Counted from the first letter of the stretch, positions 45,914 to 58,841 are shown. The stretch: DNA of 64,000 nucleotides from Stromatinia cepivora (GCA_014898415.1 RCTD01000006.1:1116001-1180000); one strand, 5' to 3'. Notes: a model not told the origin generated them from the letters alone. Numbers and translations: made by a program.

Positions 45914-47027
45914 ATGAACAATCCACAACAGTTCAATATCATCAACCCTAAGCGTGGTTCCAGCGACGCTCTTTACGAAAGAGTCGATTCAGTTCCAATG
46001 TGGCGAAGGCCCCTACGATATCGTCCTCGTTTCAAGGACTTAAGGGCTTTTAACCCACTCCGTGATGGAGTTCGTCGGGTACCGGGCTGTGTGCGAAGGA
46101 TCTGGTCTCCTAGTCCTAGTAGTGTTCGTGGCAAACATGCAGTCCCATCGAGGTATGTAGGGGCCAAGCCAAACACGTTCCTAGATGCGCTTCGATGGGA
46201 GATGAATATTGAGGGCAAGGAAGAAAACACTGACGTTTCTCATAAGTGAAGCCAGGCAGGTTTCCAAAGCATCCCCTACATCCATCAAGGCCGCACGGGC
46301 ATCGGGCACCAAAAGTCATCCCCTTGCATCGAACCCAGTCCCACGTGTACAACCAATCTCCCAAAAACCTCTCGATTCAGTCCTACCCCGGGTCCTCACC
46401 AAAGAGTCAAAATTGGATGCGGCACATGGCGAGCCGGGAAGCGAGAGAGTATATGATATCAACGACAAACCTTATCAATCAAGTACGCCATTATACCCGA
46501 ATCACAAGATTGGTATGGCTTTGACTACAACACAAACAATACTAAACTATCCGAACGGCCACAGAGATAACCATAACGACAAAGTCCAGAGGAAAAGCGA
46601 CAAAGAAAGCCGGGAGAGTGTCAAATCCAATGGCACATCCTGTTGGGGTATATTGCAGATTGACGAGGGCGCAATAGGTATCAAACCGAAAAATTCAAAC
46701 CTGATCGACCTTGTAGACATCTCTACATTGGTGCCAGAATATCCTCACCGCCCGAAAAGGAAGCCCGTCGCGCAAAAGCGAGCGGCAGACGAAATTCAGC
46801 ATCATCCTTTGCCACATTCAGCCTCGACGCATAATCTGATTCAAGTGCTTGAGGTAGAAGCTTCAAGACAAGAGCAGGAGAAGGAGGTGGAAGCGACAAA
46901 ATATTCAGATTTATATTCACAAAAATCTAGGACACCAAGGAATTCAAGAAGGTGTGGGCAGGTTTGGGATAGAGAGGAGACGGGAACCAGCTTTCTTGCG
47001 ATAAAGCTCTTAACGGACTCGCTCTAG
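45914..47027 (+). CDS. Hypothetical protein, basic and disordered
   Basis: Exons 45914-46152 and 46256-47027 join through a 103-bp intron with a GTATGT donor and a CTGAC branch site. The join reads VPSR/QVSK, giving 1011 nt and 336 aa. The protein is rich in Arg/Lys, Pro and Ser. It starts MNNPQQFNIINPKRGSSDAL, has basic pieces such as RPKRKPVAQKRAADE that could act as nuclear signals, and a charged helical segment near the end (EVEASRQEQEKEVEATK). No known domain, signal peptide or membrane segment is seen. Probably disordered. The gene model depends on the intron I chose; without it two overlapping frames remain. Confidence 0.6.
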
Positions 47028-47511
47028 ATCTAAGACTCACTCTAGATCTAAGACTCACTTGAGTTATAGGGTATCATAAAAGTAAAGTGTTTTGTATAGT
47101 AGTTGTCTAGATAGATAGATAGATAGATAGATAGTTCGTGATATTTGAGAATTAGAACAGAGTTAGTAGGAAATTGATGATGTGCGGGGAAACATAAAAT
47201 CTAAAATCAAATCTGTCCTCAGCCACTTTTTTCGGGGGGTTTAGACTTTGTTTGGCAAGCTTAAACGCGGCACGGTGTATTTGTTAGGGCCGCCGCTTCT
47301 AATCCTGACGATTTTCTTCTTTCCACTCTTCGAAATTATTTCCTTGGGATCTGTCAATTTCTTAAAAACTTCAACATAAAGTCCAACAAAGCCTAACAAT
47401 TCCATTTATCCAATATTCCCCCCAAAGTATCATTTGGTCGCATTCAATTACGATCTTTTATAGCACTTCTTCATTTCATCTCACATCAATTTGTACTTGC
47501 AAACAGACAAA
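47028..47511. other. Intergenic region with short repeats
   Basis: CTCTAGATCTAAGACTCA is duplicated directly after the stop codon of the preceding gene. A GATA microsatellite (about 6 units) lies at 47110-47134. The rest is the promoter side of PHO88. Confidence 0.6.
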
Positions 47512-48213
47512 ATGGCTCTCAATCCTCAAGTGTATGATAAAATTACCGGAACTCCCCTCACCTTTTTTTGGAGTTGTTACTGACGGATTTTGAATAGAAC
47601 TAACTTGATCATCATCCTTGGGATGATGCAAGTCTCCAAGCGTGTTCCTCTTGAGGACCCTAACGTTTTGATGCTTGTTCGTGGGATTTATATTCTATCA
47701 AACGTCATCATTGCAGGCGTTTACGCTTATACCCAATACTTGATCAATAAGAAGAAGGGTAAGTGACCTAGTTTATTGTGCATGCTATCATTGATGCTAA
47801 CAGTTGTTGGCATAGATATGACTACTCTTAAGTACGTCGAGCAACCTCAAATGGGTTCCGCCGAAGAGCCAAAGCTCGTCACCACCACCGTTCACAAGTA
47901 CGATAGCGATCAAATGAAAGCCCTATATAAGGCGCAATTGATGGGTGTTGGAATGATGGCCGTTATGCACTTGTACTTTAAATACACCAACCCTCTCATG
48001 ATCCAATCTATCATCCCACTTAAGGGCGCATTCGAGGGCAATGAGGTTAAGATTCACCTTTTCGGACAACCAGCCTCTGGAGATATGAAGAGACCATTCA
48101 AGGCACCAGCTGGTTTGATGAGCAGCCTTCAAGGAGGAGCTTCCCCAACACAAGATAAGAAGACTATTGAGGCAGCTGAAAAGGCAGGTCGTGGAGGTGT
48201 TAAGGACGAATAG
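47512..48213 (+). CDS. PHO88: PHO88/SND3 endoplasmic reticulum protein
   Basis: ER membrane protein of the SND targeting pathway, first known from phosphate transport effects in yeast. Exons 47512-47531, 47598-47758 and 47816-48213 give 192 aa, the family's usual length (about 190). Family-typical text includes NPQVTNLIIILGMMQVSKRV at the start, a membrane segment around IYILSNVIIAGVYAYTQYLI, MHLYFKYTNPLMIQSIIPLK, and LFGQPASGDMKRPFK near the end. The first exon is only 20 nt and ends in GT|GTATGA, which restores Val-Thr-Asn in frame. The gene appears intact and opens a block of conserved housekeeping genes. Confidence 0.95.
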
Positions 48214-48645
48214 ATGCTCGAGCGTCAGACATACACGATATAATGTTTTCAAGGGCTGGGGGAATCGGGATTGAGGTTTGGACCTTAAAATCCAGGGACA
48301 TGGCGGTAAAATTGGGGGATGGATGGGGCAAGAGATTTTATGTCTCCTTTGTATCATAGAGACGAGTAGATGGAGACGACCCTTTTAATTCCATCACTAC
48401 TTTCTACATTTTCTTCTATCTATACATTGTTTTATACTGCCCATTTAGTTTCTCCAACCATATTGAGTTTCGATATCATCATTCGTTTGAAGATATGAAT
48501 AGACGAATCCAGCCTTAGCGCAGCCAAAAACACCGAGGCTGAATATTCTATAAACTTATTGCCACTTTCTAACTTCAGCCTTGCTATATAAATTTACAAA
48601 ACTTGAACAAATTCACTTGTAACATATTCCACACAATCTGATATC
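48214..48645. other. Intergenic region
   Basis: 3' UTR of PHO88 and promoter of the RAD14 gene. Nothing else is seen. Confidence 0.5.
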
Positions 48646-49885
48646 ATGGAGAGACCAAATACTCCCCCGCGGACTTCAAGAACTAGATCTCAAGTCATAT
48701 CACCACCAACTCCAGAAGTCAAAAGAAGAATAGTTAGTTCAAGGCAACCTATTCAGACAATTTGACCACTCATTTACTAATCTCTTTCATCAGGAAGAAA
48801 ATAGACTTAAGGCTAAAGCCCTCCGCGAACAATCTATAGCTCGTGAAAATGCTCTCTCTTCAAATAATACCAATCGCACTCCCTCGGGCTTCATCGCCAC
48901 CCCAGATATAACCCTCGCAGGTCAAAAGCGCACTCACTCCTCCATCTCAACTTCTTCCATCCCAACCACTTCTCGCGACGCGCGACAATCTACCAAAGAT
49001 TCCCGGACCGATGATACTGCACCACAAGCGGCGCGGAAGTTCCGGAAATATGTTGATCATGATTTTAGTAAGATGACAGATACAAAAGGTGGATTTTTAG
49101 CCGCGGAAGATGATCCATGGAATAAGGCATTACATGCATCGAAAGAAGGGGAGAAACCAGCACATATGACATTGAAGGAATGGGAGAGACATCAGTTGTT
49201 GAAGGGATTGAGAAACAGGAAAGAGGGACCTTTTGAGCCAGGATTAAGTGTGCTAGGGAGGGGCGATAAGAAGTGTAGGGAGTGTGGGAGTTTGGAGATT
49301 GATTTTGTGTGGGATGAGGTTTTTAAGTGTATGGTCTGTAATGGGTGCAAGGAAAAGTTTCCGGAGAAATATAGTTTGTTGACTAAAACGGAGGCGAAGG
49401 AGGATTATCTTATTACGGATCGTGAGTTTTTCATGATTATACACAATGATAGACTTGAGCTAATATTTTTTGTAGCGGAGTTGAAGGATGGTGAACTCTT
49501 ACCACATCTCAATAAGCCCAATCCACATAAATCGCATTGGCATGATATGATGTTATTCTTACGCTATCAGGTTGAAGAATATGCATTTAATACAAAGTGG
49601 GGAAGCGCAGAAGCATTAGATGCAGAATTTGAGAAAAGAGAAACGGAAAAGAAAAAGAGGAAAGAGGAAAAGTTTAAGAGTAAATTGAAAGAGTTAAAGA
49701 AGAAGACGAGGACCGAAGCGTATAGGAGGGGTTTAGCGGGTGATGGCAAAGGTGGAAAGTTTGGTGATGCGATCAGTAATGGGAAACATGAACATGAATG
49801 GGGTCAGACGGTAGAGAATGAGGATGGAATGAGTGTGAAGACTTGTGTGGAGTGTGGGATGGAGGTTGAGGAGTTGGAATTTTAA
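48646..49885 (+). CDS. RAD14: DNA repair protein RAD14 (XPA homologue)
   Basis: Damage verification and scaffold factor of nucleotide excision repair, acting in the nucleus. Exons 48646-48732, 48794-49421 and 49476-49885 give 374 aa, like yeast Rad14 (about 370). The zinc finger CRECG...CNGC has cysteines at residues 190, 193, 211 and 214 with the C-x2-C-x17-C-x2-C spacing of XPA. It is followed by the family sequence LLTKTEAKEDYLITDPELKD, part of which is created by the second splice. Further typical parts are LPHLNKPNPHKSHWHDMMLF and RYQVEEYAFNTKWGS, then a charged coiled-coil region. The N-terminus is Ser/Pro-rich and disordered. A second CxxC near the end (TCVECGMEVEE) is typical for fungal members. 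Intact. Confidence 0.95.
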
Positions 49886-50623
49886 GGAAAGGTATTGCTC
49901 TGGAGTATGGGATATGGGGATATATGGTTATATAAGGTTAATATTAAAAGAGAGTATCTTGGTTCTGTATATGGATATTAGTCCCCTGTATACTTATACT
50001 AGAAATTTGCTATGACAATATTTGTCTCTTATATACATCTAAAGAAAAGGGGGGAAAGCATAACCAGGCCATTCACTCTATGTAGAACTCATTCAGGTGT
50101 AAAAATCACCAAAAGACCAGATGGAAGCTATGGCCATTTTAAGTTAAAGCCGGCATCATCCACACCTTAAAATAACAATAACCCCAAGCAAATCATTTAT
50201 GGCCTTAAAAGCGGCCTGACGACGGGATTTAGAATAGTTGGCTTGGTGGGTAGCTCTAATTTGGGGAGGAAACGCCCTCCTTCAGTTCCTCTTATGATTT
50301 TAATGTCCCACGTTTCACTCACGCGACGATCTTATACAGAAGCATCATAAGAGTTTTTAAAGATTTATAAATTTGATATTTCCCGGGCTCTATTATACTT
50401 CATTTATCTTAAGCAAATCCGGTTTGCGCGAATATGTTCAATTGAGCATTGGTAGTTTGCTGGAAAAAATTGAGGCCTCGTTGTCTTTGGCGACCACTCA
50501 ACATATCTTGCGCCTACGACGATTAACAAATGCCCATCGTGCCCTCGAGTTTAGGTGCGATTTTAGCGCACAAGGCGGGTTTTAGGTTATAAAAGAGGGA
50601 CTGGCCTGGGCCTGGGGAACGAG
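49886..50623. other. Intergenic region
   Basis: 3' UTR of RAD14 and promoter of the striatin gene. A 70-codon frame at 50373-50585 has no support. Confidence 0.5.
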
Positions 50624-53235
50624 ATGGCCTGGCAGTCTCTATCTGGTTTGGGGGGTGGTGGTGGAGGTCACAATAATGGAGGTGGTAATGTAGGTGATGG
50701 AGGAAATCAAACAAATCAGCCGCAAGGCACAGAATATACTCTGCAAGGTATGCGCTTAAATGTTGTGTTCTTTTGGCTCCATTAACGGGTGTTTAGGTGT
50801 AATGCGATTCTTACAAACTGAGTGGCATCGACACGAGAGGGATCGAAATGCTTGGGAGATCGAAAGACAGGAAATGAAAAGTAGGATAGCAAAATTAGAG
50901 GGGCACACTAGAAAACTTGAAGGGTCGAATGATAGCTTGAAGAAATTCCTTACAATGTTGGAGAGGGTAGCCAAGGATCGAGAAGCACAATTAAAAGCGA
51001 TCAAATCTGGTGGCATGGCTCCAGTGTCGGGAAAGAAGGAGAACAAGGATAAGGATTCACGTCGTAAGTCAATTGGAATTTTACGATTATTAGAAACTAA
51101 TAGGTCTAGCAGCTGGAAGAGAGGCACATAACTCATTTCTCGAAGTTGGAGGGGAAAACGATGCGAAAAAAGCAATTCAATCCGATAAATCTGGCATGAA
51201 GGATTTTATGGATAAATCTCAAGGAGAGCTCACTTACCTTTTGGTCTCGCCACCAAATCCTATGCCACCTCGAGAAGCTCCTCCACCACCTGAAGAGATT
51301 CTACCCTTTGGAGTCAATCAAGCTCAACAACAAAACCTCGACGAGATGCAGCAGCTATACTCCAGATCCAAGCCTATGAGAATACCAGAACTATCACGAC
51401 CTCCCCCAGCGCCTTCTCCAACACCTAACCATAATCCACCACCAGTTCCAACCCCAAGTAAACTTTCGGTTCAAAATCCCGATAATCCAGCTCCAAGGTT
51501 TTTAGCAGATCAACAACCTTTACCACAACCTACTCAGCAAGAATGGTCTTCGACATTTAGATCTCCTGAGAAGGCTCAGGTTTCGGAAGAGCCCTTAACA
51601 AAAGTTAATCATTCTTACGATTCTTATGGACGACCCATTGAAACGGGAGAGACAGTACAGAAGTCAGCTTCTGATGCTGATGGATGGGACTTTAATGAAC
51701 CAGCTCAGTTTACCGAACAAGAAAATAAGATTGCGACCCAGAGACCGGACACCGATGTATTCCCACCAGCGCAAGATCCACCAAAATCACCTGTTCGTGG
51801 TCCAGGCTCACATCGGAGGAAAACATCTCTATCACGGAGAAAAAGCGGCGAACATGAACTTTCATTGAACCCAACACAAAGACCAGATAGTGGTAGCTTC
51901 AAGGTTCGATTCGGTCTTAGGGGTCATCTAGATGCAGTTCGCTCGGTTATATTTACTGGAGGTGGAAGTCCTGGAGAACCAGAGTTATGTACATCAGGCG
52001 ACGATGGTACTATCAAAAGATGGATCATACCCGCTCGTTATGAAGACCAGGGTACATTTCATGTTAGCGCCAACGATTTGGATATTCAAAGTTATTTTAC
52101 TCATCGTGGTCATGCCGGAGCTGTCATGTGCTTAACTGCTTGGTCTCCATCACAGAACTTTGCTAGTGGTGGACGTGCGCAAGGTGATGGATGGATATTT
52201 TCCGGTGGCCAAGACGCTACTGTAAGAGTATGGGAGAGAGGTCGAGTAGATCCCAAGGCAACTCTTGACGGTCATACAGATGCAGTATGGACAGTATGTG
52301 TACTTCCTGGTACAACTGGAACGATCTTTGGTCAGAATAATGCTTTCGGTGGACCAGATCGTATTATCTTAGCAAGTGGTGCTGCAGATGGCACTGTTAA
52401 GGTATGGTCTGTTAGCGCACCCCCACAACTTGTATCACCTTCAGGTGGAGGTAATCGAAGAGGTGGCCGTGTTCGAGGTAACTCAATGTCATCCGGTTCA
52501 GCATTCCCTTCATCTCCTCAACCAAGCGTCGCCTCAACCTCGCCTTTTCATTATACATTAATACATTCGATAACCAGGCCTAATAGCACCGCATCCCCTA
52601 CTTGTATAACACCGTTAGCCACTTCGGGTGAATCGTTTGTCGTATCTTATTCTGATGCAGCTGTGCTGGTATACGATACACGAACTGGTGAAGAGGTTGC
52701 TTCCATGGCAAGTTTGGAGACATATAATGGTACACAATCAACTGGAGTTAATGCCATAGTTGCAACTACTACTGGTCTCGATACTTCCTTGAGCTCCGAT
52801 TCTAATCGCGGAATGTCCGAAGATGAAAATGTTGTGGGTGGAGCAACAGGTACGAGCGGTGGTGTTGAAGGTGTCATAATCAGTGGACATGAGGATCGTT
52901 TCATTAGATTCTATGATGCTAATAGCGGTAAGCTACTCTCTATTATTGTAGAGAATTAATCACTAATTCATTTAGGTCAATGCACATACAACATGCTTGC
53001 TCACCCAGCAGCTATTTCTGCTCTCTCACTATCCCCTGATGGTCATGAACTCGTCTCCGCCGGTCATGATGCTAGTTTACGATTCTGGTCTTTAGATACA
53101 CGTAGCTGTACACAAGAAATGACAAGTCATCGACTAATGCGTGGCGAAGGTGTATGCTCAGTCGTATGGAGTCAAGATGGAAGATGGATCGTTAGTGGTG
53201 GAGGTGATGGCGTTGTAAAAGTTTTTGCGCGCTAA
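50624..53235 (+). CDS. PRO11: Striatin homologue (PRO11/FAR8), STRIPAK scaffold
   Basis: Scaffold of the STRIPAK phosphatase-kinase complex, which in fungi controls hyphal fusion, sexual development and virulence. Exons 50624-50747, 50797-51063, 51104-52927 and 52976-53235 give 2475 nt and 824 aa, the usual length for fungal striatins. The N-terminus is Gly-rich, then [20 protein letters not shown] begins the caveolin-binding and coiled-coil region (about residues 42-110). A long Pro-rich linker follows, and from about residue 270 several WD40 repeats, for example [44 protein letters not shown] and [19 protein letters not shown], end with [12 protein letters not shown]. All parts are in frame and nothing is missing. 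The symbol follows the Sordaria name. Confidence 0.96.
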
Positions 53236-54249
53236 TGTGTGATAATACCCACATTCAATAATTTTCTCTAATTTCTCTATTTGAGATGAAACGCATATAC
53301 GTATTCTGCATGGATATGGTGGAATGAATGCATGGATGGGTGAATGGAGTGATGGTGTTGAATGTGAATGCATTACTTCAAATATGGACGTCTTTTATTA
53401 ATTTGGCATTTTGGTTGCATCTGGACATCATACCATGTTACACAATTAGGGCTTTCCTTGTGTACCTGGCAGGATTTGGACTTCACAGTCGAAATGTACT
53501 TTGATGGATGGTAGCGGGTGGGATAGGAGATGATAAATAGGGAGGAAATATTCCAAATGCTAAATGGAAAATGGCATGTGTTAAGATGAATGAAGATGAG
53601 ATGAGATGAGATGATATTCTTGTAGTTTAGATGATTACCCCTTTTTTTTTCTTTTCCTCGTATGGTGGGATCGGAGACCGGGGGAGATTTAGTTTTCTGA
53701 TGGTTTTTTTTTATGGGGATTTTTGCTTTCTTCTCTTGATGGGAGATGTGAGATGATGGAGGGAAGGAGGGAAGGGGAAGGGGAAGAGGAAAGGAAAGGA
53801 AGGGAAGGGAAGGGGAATGATGCATGGGATGGGTATGGTGGATGGATGGATGTTTTGAATGGATGTTTGAATGGATGGCTGGATGAAAGGGTGGTTGGGT
53901 GGATGGATGGGCGATATCACTAGCTTAGCTGGTTCTGGAGGCGGAATGAAATGGGTTGGGGCATGGATAGAGGGGTCGATCTTGTACAAACACTGGCATG
54001 AAGATACCTATTTTCTTGAGCATCATATAATATTGGGGCTATTGTGATGTATGGCTGGCTTTTGTGATGAAACTGAAGTAATGAAAATCAGGACATCGAG
54101 TATGATCTAGCGAGAGAATTTATGAGTTTGGGCATGGATTTTCATGGATTAACTTCGTTAGGCATTCATTCTGTATCTACATACAAAATCTAACATGCGG
54201 GGTATATATTTCTTCCTTTTTCTGCTTGTTTTTTTTTCTTCTCATCAAC
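53236..54249. other. Intergenic region with simple repeats
   Basis: No gene. It contains a GAGAT pentamer run near 53595-53612, a GGAAGG-rich tract at 53757-53815 and GGATG-rich text at 53838-53910. Confidence 0.6.
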
Positions 54250-55173
54250 TCAATAATAATCATCATCATCCAACTCACGATCTTCTCTCCCATCTCCATA
54301 TAAAATCTCACATACTCCACCCAAAGGCACATCCATAACCGCATCCGTCCCTCGACTCCAAACTTTTTTCCACGCCCTCACATCCGCCTCTTTTCCCCCC
54401 ACTGTATACCCTCCCTTTTCCCTTTCTCGCTCCTTCGCACTACTACCCATATACCCCGCGCCCCGTTCCCTTTCCCTCTCCTTCCCCCTCCTCCGTTCCC
54501 TGTCCTTCTCCCTCAAATTCTCCTCCTGATTAGCATGACTCGCTGCCGCCATACCCCTCCCATCAACCAAACACACATTTGCCGCACCATCAATAATCGT
54601 CTCTACACTATTCATCCCCAAGGTCAAATATCCCGTATTGTAACTCGCGAGCGCTACATAGATGTACACGAGTAACATTACTATCCAGCTCGGTAAGGCA
54701 AGTGACCACCATCGATTGGGGTAATAGTAGATTCCTAGCGCGTGGAGGAAGGGGGAGGGAAGATACGACCACAGGAGATAGAGGAGGAAGGTTAGCGAGG
54801 AGAAGAGATATAGGACGAAACCGTAGTATTCGTATGTGGGGACTTTTGGGGAGGCGCGGGGAACGGGCTCGAGTTCGTCGGCGGAGGAATCGGGGGTTGT
54901 GGGGCGAGAGGGTCGGAGGAGGGAGGTTAGGGAGGGAGAGGGGGGGAGTGGAGTTGGTGGTCGGTTGTAGAAGGGCGGTGCGAAGAAATTGTGTTGGAGG
55001 GGCGGGGGAGAGGGTGATTCGGAGGATGAGGAGGAGCTTGGGCGTGAGTGGGGTCGAGATGCGGGATGTTGGGAGGGGTTGCCGTGGGTGGGATTGGGTT
55101 GGTAGTGTGATTGGAAGAGGTAGTCGTCGGGGTCGGGGAGCGGAGGTGAGGAGGATGTTGAGGATGATGTCAT
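54250..55173 (-). CDS. GPI19: PIG-P/GPI19 family, GPI-GlcNAc transferase subunit
   Basis: Subunit of the ER complex that adds GlcNAc to phosphatidylinositol, the first step of GPI-anchor synthesis. Single exon, 307 aa. Residues 1-112 are disordered, Ser/Pro-rich. The PIG-P domain begins with YEYYGFVLYLFSSLTFLLYL at 114-133. There are two membrane helices (about 116-138 and 158-178), with the conserved YYPNRWWSLALPSW between them. The C-terminal part contains a highly charged Arg/Glu insertion (about 220-255) before the family's closing segment (VMDVPLGGVCEILYG), which is a common fungal elaboration. ATG at 55173 is the first in frame. Intact. Confidence 0.92.
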   Translation of the reverse strand: MTSSSTSSSPPLPDPDDYLFQSHYQPNPTHGNPSQHPASRPHSRPSSSSSSESPSPPPLQHNFFAPPFYNRPPTPLPPSPSLTSLLRPSRPTTPDSSADELEPVPRASPKVPTYEYYGFVLYLFSSLTFLLYLLWSYLPSPFLHALGIYYYPNRWWSLALPSWIVMLLVYIYVALASYNTGYLTLGMNSVETIIDGAANVCLVDGRGMAAASHANQEENLREKDRERRRGKERERERGAGYMGSSAKEREREKGGYTVGGKEADVRAWKKVWSRGTDAVMDVPLGGVCEILYGDGREDRELDDDDYY

Positions 55174-56173
55174 TTTCTTGTCCTTTGAGGTATGGTGCGT
55201 TTAATAGATGCTGGGTAGAGTCCAGACTGGGAAGCCCTGGTGCCGAAAGGCTGGATGTCGGAGCCCTTTCACGTTATCTGGTTGTTATATGGTTCACTTC
55301 CTGGCGGTCTTGATTGCAAGCTTGTAAATGTCTCCCAAATAATTAAGTAGCGGCAAATAATGAGCCAATTCGTGCGTCGTCAGAGAAATATGCAATCGCT
55401 ATGCAGTACCACATCAAATACGCAGACCTTATGTTTGATTATTTTTGAACATGCTGTGTATATATTTTGTAAATTATTATATGCACGTCGATAAAGTTGT
55501 ATGTACAGCCTTATCACAAGGCTGAAGTGTCATTTTATTTTACTTTATACTTACGTAGACCCTAGCTTACCCCTGTATTAGGTAAGCCCTGTTAAGCTTT
55601 ATTACTTATAGGAATATCCCGGATTTTGGTATTATCAGTTCATTATGTGGACTATATTATCGCTCCTAAGTGGTTCGTGGTAATATGTTAAATATGATGA
55701 GCAGCAGTTCTCTGGACTTTAGAGTTTGATTTCCATTTTCTACACCAGACAGGATGTTATCCATGGGTCCACTGATTCCACTGAAAGCCGTGGCCAGATA
55801 ATCATCGGCAGTTGAAGACCCTGAAAACCAATTTATATGAAATTATAATGTTCTAGCAATCTTCCATAATTTACATTGCGATATAGCGATACCACACTCC
55901 ACACTCCATAGCGGGTATGTAGTAGTGGAAATTGCTGGTGCTGGGTTCACATGGTAATATGATGAAATGGTTCTACAGGAAAAGGAGTCTTTTCTTATAA
56001 ATAATCTAGGCCTGCCACAAGTTGTTTTGTAGTCCATCATCCATTTGCACAGGTTTGCAATTGCAAGTTGCATTCGTTTCTTAAATTCTCTGTTTTACAA
56101 AATAAGCAACTTCAAACTTCTTCGCACTTTTTACTCGTCTTTATCATCGACAATATCATCATCTACTATCAAA
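55174..56173. other. Intergenic region
   Basis: About 1 kb with no supported gene. The last 100 bp are a CT-rich leader for the peptidase gene. Confidence 0.5.
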
Positions 56174-56990
56174 ATGAAGTACTCGATCGCTGTCGCTACC
56201 CTTCTTGCGGGCTCTGCCATTGCTGCACCAGCAACCAAGCTCAACGCTAAACAAAGACTTGCTCAACGCAACAAGAATGCTGCTCGTTCAGATGAATATT
56301 ACAATGAGAGTTGGGCTGGTGCCGTTCTTACTGGTGCTGCATACACCGGTGTTTCCGCTTCTTTTCCTATTCCTAAACCAGCGGTTGGTACTACAGGAGA
56401 GACATCCGCTTCATATTTCACAGCTTCTACATGGGTCGGTATTGATGGATACAATTGTGACAATCTCTGGCAAGCAGGTGTAGATGCCACAATTGAGAAA
56501 TCTACTGGTACACTCTCATATTATGCTTGGTATGAATGGTATCCTGCCGATACTCAAGTCATTGATCTAGGAACTCTCACAGCTGAAGACGTAAGTTATT
56601 TCCCCATCATAATATCTCTACCCTAAACTCCAAACTCAAACTCACAAACCACAGATCATCTCGGTAAATATCACCACCAGCAGCTTCAACGAGGGAACTG
56701 TTGTCATGGAAAATAAATCCACCGGAAAATCCTACACCAAAACCGTCTCCTCAAACAATACCCTCTGTGGTATTAGTGCTGAATGGATCATAGAAGACTT
56801 AAGCGTCGATTCCAGCACCGAGGGTCTCGCAAACTATGGAAGCGTTGTCTTCTCCGATACAATCGCTACTACCTCCTCCAAGAGAGTCACTCCATCTGCT
56901 TCGGAGATCTTGGATATTAAGACTAGTTCGAACATTATCTTGACTAAGACTAGTGTCACTGATAACTCGGTTACCATTGCTTATGTTTAG
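56174..56990 (+). CDS. Secreted eqolisin (G1 glutamic peptidase)
   Basis: Acid-active secreted endopeptidase of family G1. Exons 56174-56590 and 56655-56990 give 250 aa, normal for the precursor. A signal peptide is at residues 1 to about 18 (MKYSIAVATLLAGSAIAA) and a short basic propeptide (to about 40) follows. Family-typical parts are ESWAGAVLTG, ASTWVGIDGYNC, LWQAGVD with the catalytic Gln at about residue 100, YAWYEWYP, and AEWIIEDL with the catalytic Glu at about 182. Both catalytic residues are present, so the enzyme should be active. Several N-glycosylation sequons are seen. Such peptidases are common in plant-associated ascomycetes that acidify their surroundings. It sits at the border of a decayed region, with no other peptidase beside it. 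Confidence 0.95.
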
Positions 56991-57449
56991 AATGTTCAGT
57001 CAATGGGGATCGTTGATTATTGGCTGCGGATGTCAATGTGGATGTTTCGATTCTATTTGTATATATAGTTTTTATACCGTTTGCATATATACATCGGAGC
57101 AACTAAGAGCTTTTATACACCGTTCATATCTATCTGAAGTCTTGTTGAGCCATTGCACTTTTGGATATTTTCCAGCCCACAAAAGCACCGCCACATAAGA
57201 GCACCGATTAGTTGCATGTCCGGGTCAACTCAACCTTGAGGCTTTGTTGTCTTAGTGGTTGGTTGTACCTGTATAGTTCACTGATAGTTCTATTCATCAA
57301 ATGTACTACCTAGCTAAACTCATATTTAAAAGCTTAGATGATGTAATTTGTTCCGGGCCATTGCGCAAATCTGACATTCCGAAATACATTGGTTCGCTAA
57401 ATGAACTAGTATCAACCGAAAATGATAAAAGTGAAAGTATTTACAAATG
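56991..57449. other. 3' flank of the eqolisin gene
   Basis: Ordinary composition, no supported gene. Confidence 0.45.
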
Positions 57450-58560
57450 AATTAAGTTCATACAAAAATAATATATTCAATATTCTAAATTCATTGTATA
57501 ATAGGTTAATATATAGACTAATATGAACCCCTTTAATATATCAACTCGTTGTCGTTTGCTTTTTTTAATATAAAAAGAAACTATAATCTCATCGTCGCCC
57601 TCATGGTACCTCTATTTTCAACCTCATCGTCACCCCCTATCTATATTTTCAACTTCATCATCACTCTTTTCTTTTGATGATAATACTTTTTTCTATATTT
57701 AACGTTTAATTAATATATAAATCATAATTAGAATCATTATATAAAATGAATGAATAATATTGAAGTTTTCCTATAAACTCTAAATCCTTATGAACTTTAT
57801 AGCTTTCAAGTCTCTATAAGCTTTAATTATTTCTTAAATTAGTATAATAGGGTTATGAAAAATATTTATAAGTGAATTAGTTTATTTGCGATAATGTTAT
57901 TTTTATTATAAATATATATATTGTATAGTAAACTAGTTCATTCAAATATTGAATTGATTGGTGAATAAACTAGAGTATTAATCAATAAGCTAGTTCATTT
58001 CGAAATATACTATATTGATTTCGGAAAGTTAAATTTACGCAATGATCCGGAATAAATTAAAGAATCGTAAATAATCCTATAGAAGTATCAAATCAATAAA
58101 TTACTAATCTTGTAGTCTATGCAACGCTGAAACGATATCTTTTAAATCTTATTATATAATAATAAATTCTATTATTTCGAATTATTATTAAATTTATCTT
58201 TAGATAGTAATGTTGAAAGAGTTTTTAATTTTTTAATTTTTTAATTTTTTAACTTTTTAACTTTTTAAGCTTTCAAGATTCAAAATAGTAAATTATTTAT
58301 AATTTTTATTAAAAAGTAAATAAACTATTTCGATTTTATCAAAATGAATAAAATGAATATAAATTTGAAAGTAAATTAAATTTTCTTTTCTTTTTCTATT
58401 CGCTTCCCTCTCTTTTATTTTTATGATTTTTTTATTATAGAATAATTATTATAATATATCTTTAAATTGATAATAATAAGACTATATAAAGAAAGAAAGA
58501 AAAAAAAGAAGGGGAATAAGAATAAAATTCGGAAAATACAAAATAAAATGCTAAAATCGT
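57450..58560. repeat. Second AT-rich, RIP-like tract
   Basis: Strongly AT-rich with no open frames of note. It contains runs such as TTTTTAATTTTTTAATTTTT near 58220. Probably a decayed transposon; no domain could be recognised. Confidence 0.75.
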
Positions 58561-58800
58561 AGCTGTGACACAAATGCCGTAAAGAGCTGATAAATCAGGG
58601 TCCAATTGTTCCTTAGAATCCATAACTAACGATCGAAAGATCATGACCCCGAAGGGGTTATATATACTAGCTACGAACACATGATCGATCGGCATATCTA
58701 ATCCTTCAATCCGTGACAGTGGCTTAATCATATTTGAAGCTATTCGCACTAAAATCTCGTTGCATACTAATATCTCATTACATATTTTGAGCAAACCACA
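58561..58800 (-). other. Short less-AT patch with an open frame
   Basis: The reverse strand is open over about 80 codons (SRIEGLDMPIDHVFVASIYN, DPDLSALYGICVTATILAF). No family is recognised. It may be the edge of a decayed gene. Confidence 0.25.
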
Positions 58801-58841
58801 ATCTCAAAAATAATGCCTTTACGGTTCCCCGATCAATAAAT

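Noticed and set aside
54702..55313. 203-codon Arg/Gly-rich frame on the + strand
   Set aside because: Shadow of the GPI19 gene on the reverse strand.
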